Positions 23,664 to 32,443 of a DNA stretch of 58,215 nucleotides are shown one piece after another. This stretch comes from VGJJ01 sp964480705 (GTDB taxonomy: Archaea; Iainarchaeota; Iainarchaeia; Iainarchaeales; VGJJ01), in NCBI GenBank assembly GCA_964480705.1, contig CAYZPC010000006.1, positions 1 to 58,215 of the forward strand, given 5' to 3'. The notes beneath the pieces were generated by a model. It was not told where the DNA came from and searched no databases. It saw only the letters and a list, made by a program, of their open reading frames with translations. Within the stretch, counting starts at the first letter, position 1. The number at the start of each line of letters is the position of its first letter. The translations under genes and the position numbers were made by a program.

Positions 23664-24812
23664 TTATTTTATCCATTTTTTAATAAGTTGTAATGCTTTT
23701 TGTGCCTGTTGATCGCGACTGAAAGTTAATGATGTTGCTCGATTTTGTGCAGCTATTTTTCTCCACTCTTCTGTTTTTGATAAAATTGCGTCTAATTCTT
23801 TAACTGCAAGTTCATCTGATTTAACAACTGTCCCGAGGTTGTGGCGAATTATAAATGAAGTAAGTGCTCCGTTTGATGGCGCTCGAGCAAAGACGAAGAG
23901 GCCGCTGGCGATGTAATCATACGTCTTGACGGGAATCATATATGGTAAGATATCAGGGACTAGCGTGACTCCCCAGTCGGACATGGCAAAGATATCTGAT
24001 ACTTCTTTATCAGAAAGTTTTGGTAAATCAATAAGACGAAATGACTTAAATGAGTTTTTTTCAAATATGTCTATCCAATATTTTTCATTTTTATAATTAT
24101 TGAATGTTGTAGCAAGGATCAAAGTTGTGTGGTTTTTTTTAAAGGTAGGTATTGTTTTGGCGAGAAATTCTTCCAATCCGTGTGACGAAAAATCGCCTGA
24201 AAAAAGAATGGTAAGCGCATTTGTTGGAATGGCATATCGTGCTCGCATTCTCTTTCGAACTGAAACACTTGGTTTGAATCGCTGGGGGAGTGTTCCATTT
24301 GAAATGATGTAAATTTTTTGGGGTGGCACATGCTGTGTGAGCCAATTTTTAAGATATGGGCTGACGACCCATGCCTGCTCGGTTAAGTGATAGGTGATGT
24401 GTTCAAGAACTTTGTACGTCCAAAATTTTAAACCCTTTTTTGAATAAAGTCCTATTTTTTGTGCCGCATCAGGCCAGGGATCTCTAACATCAAGTATGAA
24501 TGGCACGCCACGTATGAAACAAACTATTGCCGCTATTGCTGCGTGAGTCATGGGTGGTGATGTTCCAATAATAACTTTCGGGGGGTCGTTCCATATACTG
24601 GAAATAAGAGCGTAGATAGTGGGATATCTCCATATTTTTTCCATTTCAGATTTATTTCGCAAAGGCGACCATATTGTTGTTGCGACACCATGTGTGTTAA
24701 AAAATTTTTGTAGATGTTCGACACGTTCAACATTCGCACCTTTTTCTGGTGAGGCGAATGGCGATATAATGACAACATCGTATTGTATATTTTTATTGGG
24801 TGCTTTACTCAT
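23664..24812 (-). CDS. Family 4 glycosyltransferase, AT-rich
   Basis: The 382-residue protein has a GT-B layout: VVIISPFASPEKGANVERV at the N terminus, DVRDPWPDAAQKIG in the middle, then ILFSGDFSSHGLEEFL and a C-terminal nucleotide-binding part with VTLVPDILPYMIPVKTYDYIASG. The EX7E motif is weak; the YDYIASG element replaces the usual E-rich loop, as in WbuB-like enzymes. The gene is visibly AT-richer than its surroundings, which may mean recent transfer. It overlaps the end of the upstream GT4 gene by 8 bp. Confidence 0.85.
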   Translation of the reverse strand: MSKAPNKNIQYDVVIISPFASPEKGANVERVEHLQKFFNTHGVATTIWSPLRNKSEMEKIWRYPTIYALISSIWNDPPKVIIGTSPPMTHAAIAAIVCFIRGVPFILDVRDPWPDAAQKIGLYSKKGLKFWTYKVLEHITYHLTEQAWVVSPYLKNWLTQHVPPQKIYIISNGTLPQRFKPSVSVRKRMRARYAIPTNALTILFSGDFSSHGLEEFLAKTIPTFKKNHTTLILATTFNNYKNEKYWIDIFEKNSFKSFRLIDLPKLSDKEVSDIFAMSDWGVTLVPDILPYMIPVKTYDYIASGLFVFARAPSNGALTSFIIRHNLGTVVKSDELAVKELDAILSKTEEWRKIAAQNRATSLTFSRDQQAQKALQLIKKWIK

Positions 24813-25908
24813 TGTTATACATCCTTTGAGATAATTTAGATTCTTTCATGTGTGAATTATTATATTTTTTAGCTTCAGCAACGGTTTGTAAGATCTTTTC
24901 TGAAAATTGTTTGAATGAGAACTTTTTTGTAATTTTGTCATAATCGTTCGTGCGCGGTTTTTGTTCAAGAATGTCGGAAAGGGACGTATCAAATGCATCA
25001 AGTGAGTGTGTGCGAGTAATTACTGCATTTTTTGGGGTGAATTCGTGGAAAATCCCCACGCGGGAAGAAACAACCGGACAGCCGGAAGCCAGCGCTTCCA
25101 GGGGAACGAATCCAAATCCCTCATAGCGCGATGGAAAAATGAGTGCATCCGCGGCGCGGAAAAAATGCACCAAATTTTCCCGCGATTGAGGAGGGTGTGA
25201 AACAATATTTTCACGTACACTAGGAGTGTGGGGAATGGTAATCGTGTGGAAAATAATTTCCGAATGACGCTCAGTGAGGGCGAGAAGGATGTCCCAACCC
25301 TTTGATTCGGTGGGGTTGCCCACAAATAGCACGTGCTTTTTCTCATTGTGCTTCCATTCTAGTTTTTTGCGAGCCGCTTTTTGGGAACCGGGTTTGAATA
25401 ATGTTGTATCAATAGGGGGATAAATGACGCGAGACTCCACATTATAAAATTTTTTCAATTCGCGCTGTGTGTGTGCGGAGTTGGCAATACACACATGTGC
25501 ATTTTGCGCACTGCGCTTCTCAAAAAAAGTAAAGATGTGGCGCATTCGCCAATATTGCAACGGCGAGCGGCGGAAACCATTCTCGGCGAGGCCGGCAAAT
25601 GTTCCGTGCATAATTGAAATGGTTGGGATTTTTTTCTCACGCGAAGGGAGCGCCCACCCTTGCATGACGCTGGTGAAAAAAATCTCGGGAAGAGAGGGCT
25701 TTTCTATAACAATTTCTGCGAGGTGCTTTCCAACTAATGGTTCGCGGAGAAAAGGGATTGCAATACTCTGATTTTGAAAAATATCCTCTTGTCCCAAAAT
25801 AGTCAATGCGGGGAATGCGCGCTGGAGAAAATGCGAATAGACTTCTACTCCCCCCTGAATGGTGCGGTGAGAGAGTGTGAGCAAAACTGCAGAACAATAC
25901 TTGTTCAT
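24805..25908 (-). CDS. Family 4 glycosyltransferase
   Basis: A GT-B glycosyltransferase of 367 residues with TLSHRTIQGGVEVYSHFLQ at the start, CIANSAHTQRELKKFYNVE (a typical GT4 segment), VLFVGNPTESKGWDILL and the EX7E motif in PSRYEGFGFVPLEALASG. It overlaps both neighbours (ATGA with the upstream membrane protein gene), so the three minus-strand genes between 23.6 and 27.4 kb form one operon. Confidence 0.89.
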   Translation of the reverse strand: MNKYCSAVLLTLSHRTIQGGVEVYSHFLQRAFPALTILGQEDIFQNQSIAIPFLREPLVGKHLAEIVIEKPSLPEIFFTSVMQGWALPSREKKIPTISIMHGTFAGLAENGFRRSPLQYWRMRHIFTFFEKRSAQNAHVCIANSAHTQRELKKFYNVESRVIYPPIDTTLFKPGSQKAARKKLEWKHNEKKHVLFVGNPTESKGWDILLALTERHSEIIFHTITIPHTPSVRENIVSHPPQSRENLVHFFRAADALIFPSRYEGFGFVPLEALASGCPVVSSRVGIFHEFTPKNAVITRTHSLDAFDTSLSDILEQKPRTNDYDKITKKFSFKQFSEKILQTVAEAKKYNNSHMKESKLSQRMYNNE

Positions 25909-27359
25909 TTTGTGACTCTCCAGATAGACACATTTGCACTCTTGTTACTTGCTACTAATTCAACTAATTGTTCACTGTTTTCTTTGATAAATTTCTGTAT
26001 TAGACCTCGCTCTCCCATTATAATATCTTGTCGGGGGGCATTTTTGTCCTGCTGCGTAAAGTAGGAAATGCTCAGCAAGTACGTGTCACTCTCAAGATTA
26101 ATCATTGAGGTGTTAGCGTCAATTTTTTGGTAATAATATTCTCCAAAAAAAGAAGGAATGAAATACACACAATCATCCGCGCTTCCAAGGACGGTGCTTC
26201 CTTTCGGAATTGTGTTGTGAATAATATTCCCGACATCGCGGCGCGAGCTGCTTAATTGATTGTGCTGCGCGTGAAGCACTGCGGAAAAAATGAGCAATGC
26301 AATTATTCCACCGGCGAGCACCCATTTGGAGTAGCGTGTAACAATCGTCCAGCGTGATGAGATGTGTTTCCACTGCGCTGCATACCATGCGAGGGTGGGC
26401 ACGAGAAGGAGTCCTGCGACAGGGATAAAATAGCGGAGTCGCGCGGTGAATGTGAGGGGGAGCGAAAAATCAAAGTGCCAGAAGGGAGAAAAATACGAGA
26501 AAACACCAACCGTTCCCGCGGCGAGCGACCAGAAGAGAATGCGGTGTTCACTCTTTCCAACAGCGAATAGAGAGAAGGGAATAGCAATGAAAAGCAATGC
26601 CGCGTACGTAAAAGCGGATAGGACAAAATCATCGGGAATGGGGAAGCTTGTCTGTTCGGCTACAGAACCGTATCCGGTGGAAAGCACTCCCCCATATGTG
26701 AATTGGTTGAACGCTAGCAGAAGCAGCAGCGGCAGAGCTAGCCCCGCGACAAAAGGGAGAAGTTTTTTGCGCTCAGTGAAAAGGGCCTGCAATCCAAATG
26801 CCGCAGGGCCCACTACTGCATCGTAACGTAATACCATACTCGCTCCCAGCAAAAATCCCGCGAGAACGTGATATTTTTTTTGGGTATCCAGCCAGAAATA
26901 ATACGCTGCGAGGAAAAGGGTGAGAACATTCAACTCTGGAAAAATGGTTCGTGAACCCCATTGAAAAACGGGAATAAACAAATACACTGCTGCCCAGTTT
27001 TGAGAAATGTTCATTCGGCGAAGAATCAAAATAATTAAGGCAAAATTAAGCAAGTGCGTGAGAAGCCCGGATAAAAATATCCAATCAAATGGGAGAAAAG
27101 TAAATGGAATGAGAGTGATTGATTTTCCAATCGGCTGGCTGGACACCCACGCATTTTCGCCAATTTGATTTCCCCCGCAAAATAATTCAGGCTGAGATGT
27201 GATGATGGATCCCGTCGGAATGAGAAATGCATTTTTGATATACTGGTGTTCATCAATGCTGATGTAAAATGTCGGGTAAAACGCGAGAAAAAGAAGCGTG
27301 AAAATAGCTGCCGGAATAATAATGGGCATATTTTTTTGCTGAAAAAAATGGTTCAACAT
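25905..27359 (-). CDS. Polytopic GT-C-like glycosyltransferase
   Basis: The 484-residue protein has about ten hydrophobic helices. After the first helix comes an outward loop with FYISIDEHQYIKN, an acidic Asp-Glu pair in the position of the catalytic acid of GT-C enzymes such as PMT and ArnT. It would use a lipid-phosphate-linked sugar outside the membrane. The start at 27359 is preferred to an in-frame ATG at 27419 because the TATA-like element at 27397-27402 lies between them. It is the first gene of the minus-strand operon. Confidence 0.8.
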   Translation of the reverse strand: MLNHFFQQKNMPIIIPAAIFTLLFLAFYPTFYISIDEHQYIKNAFLIPTGSIITSQPELFCGGNQIGENAWVSSQPIGKSITLIPFTFLPFDWIFLSGLLTHLLNFALIILILRRMNISQNWAAVYLFIPVFQWGSRTIFPELNVLTLFLAAYYFWLDTQKKYHVLAGFLLGASMVLRYDAVVGPAAFGLQALFTERKKLLPFVAGLALPLLLLLAFNQFTYGGVLSTGYGSVAEQTSFPIPDDFVLSAFTYAALLFIAIPFSLFAVGKSEHRILFWSLAAGTVGVFSYFSPFWHFDFSLPLTFTARLRYFIPVAGLLLVPTLAWYAAQWKHISSRWTIVTRYSKWVLAGGIIALLIFSAVLHAQHNQLSSSRRDVGNIIHNTIPKGSTVLGSADDCVYFIPSFFGEYYYQKIDANTSMINLESDTYLLSISYFTQQDKNAPRQDIIMGERGLIQKFIKENSEQLVELVASNKSANVSIWRVTK

Positions 27360-27396
27360 GGGGAGGGGAGACACACTAAAACAGGCTGACAGTTTG

Positions 27397-27402
27397 TTTA
27401 AA
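27397..27402. promoter_or_regulatory. Palindromic TATA-like box shared by divergent genes
   Basis: TTTAAA inside GTTTAAATA is the best TATA candidate for both directions. To the left it predicts a start near 27373 and a 14-nt leader for the GT-C-like gene. To the right it predicts a start near 27426 and a leader of about 46 nt for the GT2 gene. Confidence 0.5.
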
Positions 27403-27471
27403 TAGATAGTGGGGGTCATTGAATCTAGTGCGGTTACTCGAATAATCGTACAATCATCAAAACGTGTGCTT

Positions 27472-28371
27472 ATGCCTCCTCATGCTACGAAGGAACAAAA
27501 AATCGATGTCACGGTGCTCGTTCCCGCTTACAATGAAGAACTCTCCATCAAAGAAACCATTCTTCGATTGCAGCGCGTGCTGAATGCAATCGATGCAGTG
27601 AGTGAAATCATTATTGTGAATGATGGAAGCACAGATGATACTTCTCTCATCGTTAAGAAAATTTCAAATGTAAAACTAATTGAACACGCAGGCAATCGCG
27701 GATATGGTGCCTCGCTGAAAACTGGACTCAAAGCCGCGCGAGGAGAATGGGTGTTGATTGTCGACGCCGATGGCACCTATCCTATTGAAGATTTTCCTCG
27801 ATTTTGGAAAGAGCGAACTGGATACGACATGGTAGTGGGTGCGCGCGACCCGAAGAGCCAGCATATTTCCTGGACACGCAAGCCGGGAAAAATGGTGCTT
27901 TCTTTTTTAGCCAATTATTTAGTGGGAAAAAAAATTCCGGATTTAAATTCGGGAATGCGCTTGTTCAAGAAAGAGCTGGCGATGGAATTCTACCACTTAT
28001 ACCCGCAGGGATTTTCATTCACTATCACGATTACCCTCGCGTCTCTGGTAAATAATTATGAAGTCAAATACATCCCCATTCACTACTCCACGAGACAAGG
28101 AAAATCAAAAATGAATGTGATTCGAGATGGATTGAATTTCATTGGACTTATTTTGCGTGTGATTACGTACTTCAACCCTAGCAAGTTACTTTTGCCCCTG
28201 GGAACATTTCTCATTTTACTCGGTGTTATTGTGGCGTGGTATAGTTTAACTTTCCTCGGACGATTCATGGATGCCACTGTTACCTTGCTGATCCTCGGAG
28301 GAATTCAGGTTTTCATTTTTTCTATTTTAGCACAACTCATTGTGAAAACGAGGATGATGCGGCGTGACTAA
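27472..28371 (+). CDS. Dolichol-phosphate sugar synthase-like family 2 glycosyltransferase
   Basis: The 299-residue protein has a GT2 domain of the DPM1/AglJ type: VLVPAYNEELSIKETI, IVNDGSTDDT, the metal site DADGTYP and LNSGMRLFKKE followed by a basic region. Two C-terminal transmembrane helices (about 235-290) follow. Enzymes of this kind load a single sugar on polyprenyl phosphate; the polytopic GT-C proteins in the locus would be the users. The ATG at 27472 is preferred to an upstream GTG at 27409. The gene overlaps the next by 8 bp. Confidence 0.88.
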   Translation: MPPHATKEQKIDVTVLVPAYNEELSIKETILRLQRVLNAIDAVSEIIIVNDGSTDDTSLIVKKISNVKLIEHAGNRGYGASLKTGLKAARGEWVLIVDADGTYPIEDFPRFWKERTGYDMVVGARDPKSQHISWTRKPGKMVLSFLANYLVGKKIPDLNSGMRLFKKELAMEFYHLYPQGFSFTITITLASLVNNYEVKYIPIHYSTRQGKSKMNVIRDGLNFIGLILRVITYFNPSKLLLPLGTFLILLGVIVAWYSLTFLGRFMDATVTLLILGGIQVFIFSILAQLIVKTRMMRRD

Positions 28372-30094
28372 AATAAATAACTCTCCACGAGCGGAAGTAT
28401 ATTTGGAGCACGCGCTCGACCAAATTCCCCGCCTGCTGAGTATGGTGGACCGAAATGAATATTCCCTGACGTTTGGCTGCGCGGACCGAACGTATTGGTT
28501 GGACAAAGCTATTGATTTTCCATCTTCTATTTTACAGTATGGCGTGCACTCCCTCGCTATCGTGTACGCACACAAACTGGAGAATAACCCTTACTACCAG
28601 CAACCTAAAATCAGAAAATGGGCGGAAGCCATGATGAATTATTGGGTGACTATTCAAAAAAATGACGGAAGCTTTGATGAATTCTATCCTAATGAAAGGG
28701 GGTGGGCCGGCCCCACGGGATTTTTGCTCTATGCTATGCTGGGCGCATATGAGTTGCTTAAAGACGAATTGTCTCCCGCGTTCAAAACGAAATTTTTTAG
28801 TGCGTGCCGAAAAGCTGCTGACTATTTAGCAAAGTATGATGAGCACGGCGTGCTAGCCAATCATCATGCGATGGCTCTGCTGCCCATCTACCATTATTTT
28901 CACGTCACCGGCGACCGCGAGCCCTTGTATAATTTTGAGGCTAAACTCAATGAATTTTTAGGATTCCAATCCAAGGAAGGTTGGTTCCTCGAGTATGATG
29001 GGGCGGATTTAGGATACTTGTCCGCGAGCATTAGCTTCATGACAAAAGTCTCCAAACTCATGCAGCACCACCCCGAACACGCGGCGTGGAAAAAGAAAGT
29101 TGACGCGTGCATGGATTCGGCGATTGAATTTGCATCCTATTTCGTTTATCCAAACGGGTATTATGGTGGAACTATGGGAAGCCGTCAGACGCTCCACTTT
29201 TATCCGCACGGAATTGAAGTGCACGCCGCACACAACGCGCTCGCCGCACGCATGGCGGAACACATGCGCTTTGGAGTCGCAACAGGAGCATTAGTCACTC
29301 CTAAAATAATGCCCGAACGCTACTTGGGATATCGACTCAATGAATATTTGGTCACCTATCTTGATGCGCCTCAAAAATTTCCCAAAAAAGAACTTCTTCC
29401 CTGGGAGAAAAAACCCTTTCACACGTATTTTCCACTTGCCCGCATCGCTGTGTACAATGAGAAAAATTATTACGCCGTGCTCAACCTCGCCAAAGGCGGC
29501 GTGCTGAAAGTGTTTGACAAAAAAACAAATCAACTTACGATTAATGACTGCGGTTTACGCATGCAAGATGAAAAAGGTGCAGTCTTCTCGACGCAGTGGA
29601 TTGATGAACAATACGTGTTTGACGTGGACTCGAAGCACGCGCGCGTGAATGGAGAACTGCACCGCGTGCACGTGGAACTGCCCACTCCCTCCAAAATGAT
29701 GGCACTGCGCGCCGCGCTTATTACTTTGGGTTCTGACACGGATTTAGCATACAAAATAAAGGGAAAGATACGCGAACGAATTATTCTCAAAAACAAGCGC
29801 GTGCCTATTCCATTTTCGCGAAAAATTACATTCGGTGAAAAAGAGATTGTGATTGAAGACCGTGTGGAAACAACCAAGGCGGAAAATCCTTTCTCACGAG
29901 GGACATTGGGAGACGAATTTTCCATTCGATATGTGCCGCAGAGCCTGTATTTTCAAATGCAAGAGTTGGGCGTGAGCGGTTATTCTATTCCATCGGATAA
30001 ATTGGTTCATGTCAACCAACATGGAGAACTCTCCGTGGAGCGAACGGTTTCCACTTCTACGGGAAAAGTGATGGGAGTTCATTATCATGACTAA
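28364..30094 (+). CDS. Toroid-fold polysaccharide lyase/epimerase-like protein
   Basis: The 576-residue protein has no signal peptide. Residues about 10-330 look like an alpha/alpha toroid: repeated amphipathic helices with IQKNDGSFDEFYPNERGW, LANHHAMALLPIYHYF and MGSRQTLHFYPHGIEVHAAH, where His, Tyr and Arg could be catalytic. Residues about 350-576 are beta-rich. The two-part layout recalls heparinase II/III-like and chondroitin-AC-lyase-like enzymes and some uronyl epimerases. Inside a biosynthetic locus, trimming or epimerisation of a uronic acid is conceivable. GTG start overlapping the GT2 gene; assignment is by fold impression only. Confidence 0.6.
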   Translation: MTKINNSPRAEVYLEHALDQIPRLLSMVDRNEYSLTFGCADRTYWLDKAIDFPSSILQYGVHSLAIVYAHKLENNPYYQQPKIRKWAEAMMNYWVTIQKNDGSFDEFYPNERGWAGPTGFLLYAMLGAYELLKDELSPAFKTKFFSACRKAADYLAKYDEHGVLANHHAMALLPIYHYFHVTGDREPLYNFEAKLNEFLGFQSKEGWFLEYDGADLGYLSASISFMTKVSKLMQHHPEHAAWKKKVDACMDSAIEFASYFVYPNGYYGGTMGSRQTLHFYPHGIEVHAAHNALAARMAEHMRFGVATGALVTPKIMPERYLGYRLNEYLVTYLDAPQKFPKKELLPWEKKPFHTYFPLARIAVYNEKNYYAVLNLAKGGVLKVFDKKTNQLTINDCGLRMQDEKGAVFSTQWIDEQYVFDVDSKHARVNGELHRVHVELPTPSKMMALRAALITLGSDTDLAYKIKGKIRERIILKNKRVPIPFSRKITFGEKEIVIEDRVETTKAENPFSRGTLGDEFSIRYVPQSLYFQMQELGVSGYSIPSDKLVHVNQHGELSVERTVSTSTGKVMGVHYHD

Positions 30095-30776
30095 AACCGA
30101 TTACGTGGATGCACACGAACAAATGGAGTGGTGGGAGAAAGAGAAAAAAGGAAAACGCGCTCCTACGCATCCGGCTGTTAGGGAGTTTGCCCAACCTAAA
30201 GTAGAAATTATTGCTTCACTTATCGGCATGAATGAAAAAACCACTGTGCTTGATGTAGGCTGCGGAAATGGATTTTTCACCCACTATTTTACGCAAAAAA
30301 CAACTCATGTAACGGGAATGGATTTGAGCCAGTACATGCTGGGATTGAATGCTCACACGCAGCTCGTGCGCGGGCGCGCGGAAGAACTTCCTTTCAAAGA
30401 TAAAAGTTTTGATTTAGTTTTCTGCTCCAACCTTCTGCATCATGTTGAAAATCCGGTGGATGTCGTGAAAGAAATGGTGCGCGTGAGCAAACGATTTGTT
30501 TCACTATCTGAACCAAATGCGAGAAACCCATTCATGTATTTGTTTTCCTACTTGAAAAAAGAAGAACGCGGTGCTCTCAAATTCACGCCGGATTATTTAG
30601 AGAGCGTGGCGCACAATGCGGGGCTGCGCGAAATTTATTTGAGCGAACACGGGAGTGTGGTGCCCAACAAAACACCCGGATGGTCGGTTGATTTATTCAA
30701 GCCGCTCAACAAGCGAATGGATAGGGGATTTTACACCCTGTTTGTGGGCGACCGAATGGATGGAATTGATTATTAG
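30087..30776 (+). CDS. Class I SAM-dependent methyltransferase
   Basis: A 229-residue methyltransferase with VLDVGCGNGFFTHYF (SAM loop), VTGMDLSQYML (acidic motif II) and FDLVFCSNLLHHVENP (motif IV). The N-terminal 45 residues, charged and helical (EQMEWWEKEKKGKRAP), may cap the active site. It overlaps the toroid-fold gene by 8 bp and ends the 27.4-30.8 kb operon. The substrate is probably a glycan or lipid-linked sugar by context. Confidence 0.86.
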   Translation: MTKTDYVDAHEQMEWWEKEKKGKRAPTHPAVREFAQPKVEIIASLIGMNEKTTVLDVGCGNGFFTHYFTQKTTHVTGMDLSQYMLGLNAHTQLVRGRAEELPFKDKSFDLVFCSNLLHHVENPVDVVKEMVRVSKRFVSLSEPNARNPFMYLFSYLKKEERGALKFTPDYLESVAHNAGLREIYLSEHGSVVPNKTPGWSVDLFKPLNKRMDRGFYTLFVGDRMDGIDY

Positions 30777-30822
30777 TACAAAGCAAGAAGATTAACCAAA
30801 ATTTGGTTTTCGCGCGACTCTC

Positions 30823-30831
30823 CTTTTAAAG
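30823..30831 (+). promoter_or_regulatory. TATA box before the second radical SAM gene
   Basis: CTTTTAAAG predicts transcription from about 30854. A short leader with a GAGGA SD at 30857-30861 then leads to the ATG at 30868. Confidence 0.6.
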
Positions 30832-30867
30832 TATGTCCCGCTCTTAGTTATTTATAGAGGAATTCTC

Positions 30868-32421
30868 ATGGAAAAAACCTCCTCATCAACTAATCATTTT
30901 TCTCCCTCGTCATCGGATCGTGCACCGGTGAGATTTCTCCTGCTTAATCCGCCTTTTCTCACATCATTTGGAATAAAAGAATCTGGCGGGCACGCCATGC
31001 CGCTGGGACTCATGTACGTTGCTGCGTACGTGCGAAAATATGTTCCCAATGTTCATGTCAAAATTCTTGACTGCGAAATGGAAGGACTATCCTACGAGCA
31101 AATTGAAGCACGTTTGCGCGAGGAGAAACCGGACATGGTCACATTCACGGTGCCCACCCCCACGGTTACGATTTGCCAAAAAATATCAGATATTGCAAAG
31201 AAAGTAAATCCAAATTGTATTGTCGTGTGGGGCGGTCTTCACCCGACGGTTTTTCCAAAAGAATGCGTTTCGTATGCGTCGGTGGATTTTGCTGTTGTTG
31301 GAGAAGGGGAGCAGATTATTCGAGAGCTCACCGAACACATTCTGCACGGAAAAAAAGATTTTTCGGATGTGAAGGGAATTGCCTACAAAGATTCGAGCGG
31401 CACACCTGCTCAAACACTACCGCATGCGCTGATTCAAGACATTGATTCAATACCCTTTCCTGCGTATGATTTGATTGATGTCAAAAAATACCACACGGCA
31501 CCATCTAAGAAACTTTCTAACAGCACCAGTACGATGAATATTATGACCTCGCGTGGGTGTGCGTTTGATTGTATTCATTGCATTTCTAAAACAACGTGGC
31601 AGCGAAAAATGCGCTTCCGTTCTGCAAAAAATGTGGCGGATGAAATGGAATACTGTGTCAAAACATTCGGCGTGAAAGAATTCAATTTCATGGATGATTT
31701 ATTTGGAATCAACGAGAAGCGCGTCATTGAGGTGTGCGAGGAAATCAAGCGCCGAAATTTAGGAGCGCGCTGGGTAGCATTCGCGCGAACCGACACGCTT
31801 ACAGAACCGATGCTCAAAGCCATGAAGGAAGCCGGGTGTGTGCAGATTAGTATGGGGATTGAATCTGGAAATCAAGAAGTTTTGGATAAAATGAGAAAGT
31901 CCCTCAAACTTGACCAAGTGCGAAGGGGAATTAAACTCATCAAGAAGCACGGACTGCAGGTTCATTCCTCATTCATGCTTGGAAATATCGGCGAAACCGA
32001 GCAATCGATGCAGGACACCATTAATTTTGCCAAAGAATTAGATTTGGACAACGCGACATTCTTCATCACGTCCCCCTACCCGGGAACCGACTTGTATTCC
32101 GTGTCGCGGAATTTAGGATTAGTCACCGATTCCACACCGTGGGAAGATTTCATTCCCATCGGAGGAAAAATTCCCCTGCTGGTGCAGAATACTCTCCCGT
32201 ATGAAACCCTTCTCGCATATCAGAAGAAGGCATTCAAGGAATATTATTTGCGTCCCAAAATGATTTGGAGAAAAATTTCAAAGATTCGCTCCATCAGCGA
32301 TGTGCGAACCATCATGGAAGGACTCACTATTTTTGGGGAAATCATGCGAAAAAAACCCGTGGTTGAAAATGCGGCTTCACCTGAATCAGCCGCGCAACCT
32401 GCGTCGGCGGGGCAATCGTAA
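30868..32421 (+). CDS. B12-binding-type radical SAM protein (copy 2)
   Basis: The 517-residue protein has an N-terminal cobalamin-binding-type domain (about 20-165: FLLLNPPFLTSFG, then CIVVWGGLHPTVFP and FAVVGEGEQIIRELT) and a radical SAM barrel with SRGCAFDCIHC, the CX3CX2C iron-sulfur motif, and MGIESGNQEVLDKM. A C-terminal helical domain and a disordered Ala/Ser-rich tail follow. It has its own TATA box and SD. Chemistry is expected to be radical methylation or rearrangement; the substrate is not visible. Confidence 0.88.
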   Translation: MEKTSSSTNHFSPSSSDRAPVRFLLLNPPFLTSFGIKESGGHAMPLGLMYVAAYVRKYVPNVHVKILDCEMEGLSYEQIEARLREEKPDMVTFTVPTPTVTICQKISDIAKKVNPNCIVVWGGLHPTVFPKECVSYASVDFAVVGEGEQIIRELTEHILHGKKDFSDVKGIAYKDSSGTPAQTLPHALIQDIDSIPFPAYDLIDVKKYHTAPSKKLSNSTSTMNIMTSRGCAFDCIHCISKTTWQRKMRFRSAKNVADEMEYCVKTFGVKEFNFMDDLFGINEKRVIEVCEEIKRRNLGARWVAFARTDTLTEPMLKAMKEAGCVQISMGIESGNQEVLDKMRKSLKLDQVRRGIKLIKKHGLQVHSSFMLGNIGETEQSMQDTINFAKELDLDNATFFITSPYPGTDLYSVSRNLGLVTDSTPWEDFIPIGGKIPLLVQNTLPYETLLAYQKKAFKEYYLRPKMIWRKISKIRSISDVRTIMEGLTIFGEIMRKKPVVENAASPESAAQPASAGQS

Positions 32422-32443
32422 TATTTTTCAAAAAGGCGATGCG

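Noticed and set aside
27360..27419. N-terminal extension of the GT-C-like protein from an ATG at 27419.
   Set aside because: The only TATA candidate lies inside this extension, and the added residues are not membrane-like or conserved-looking.
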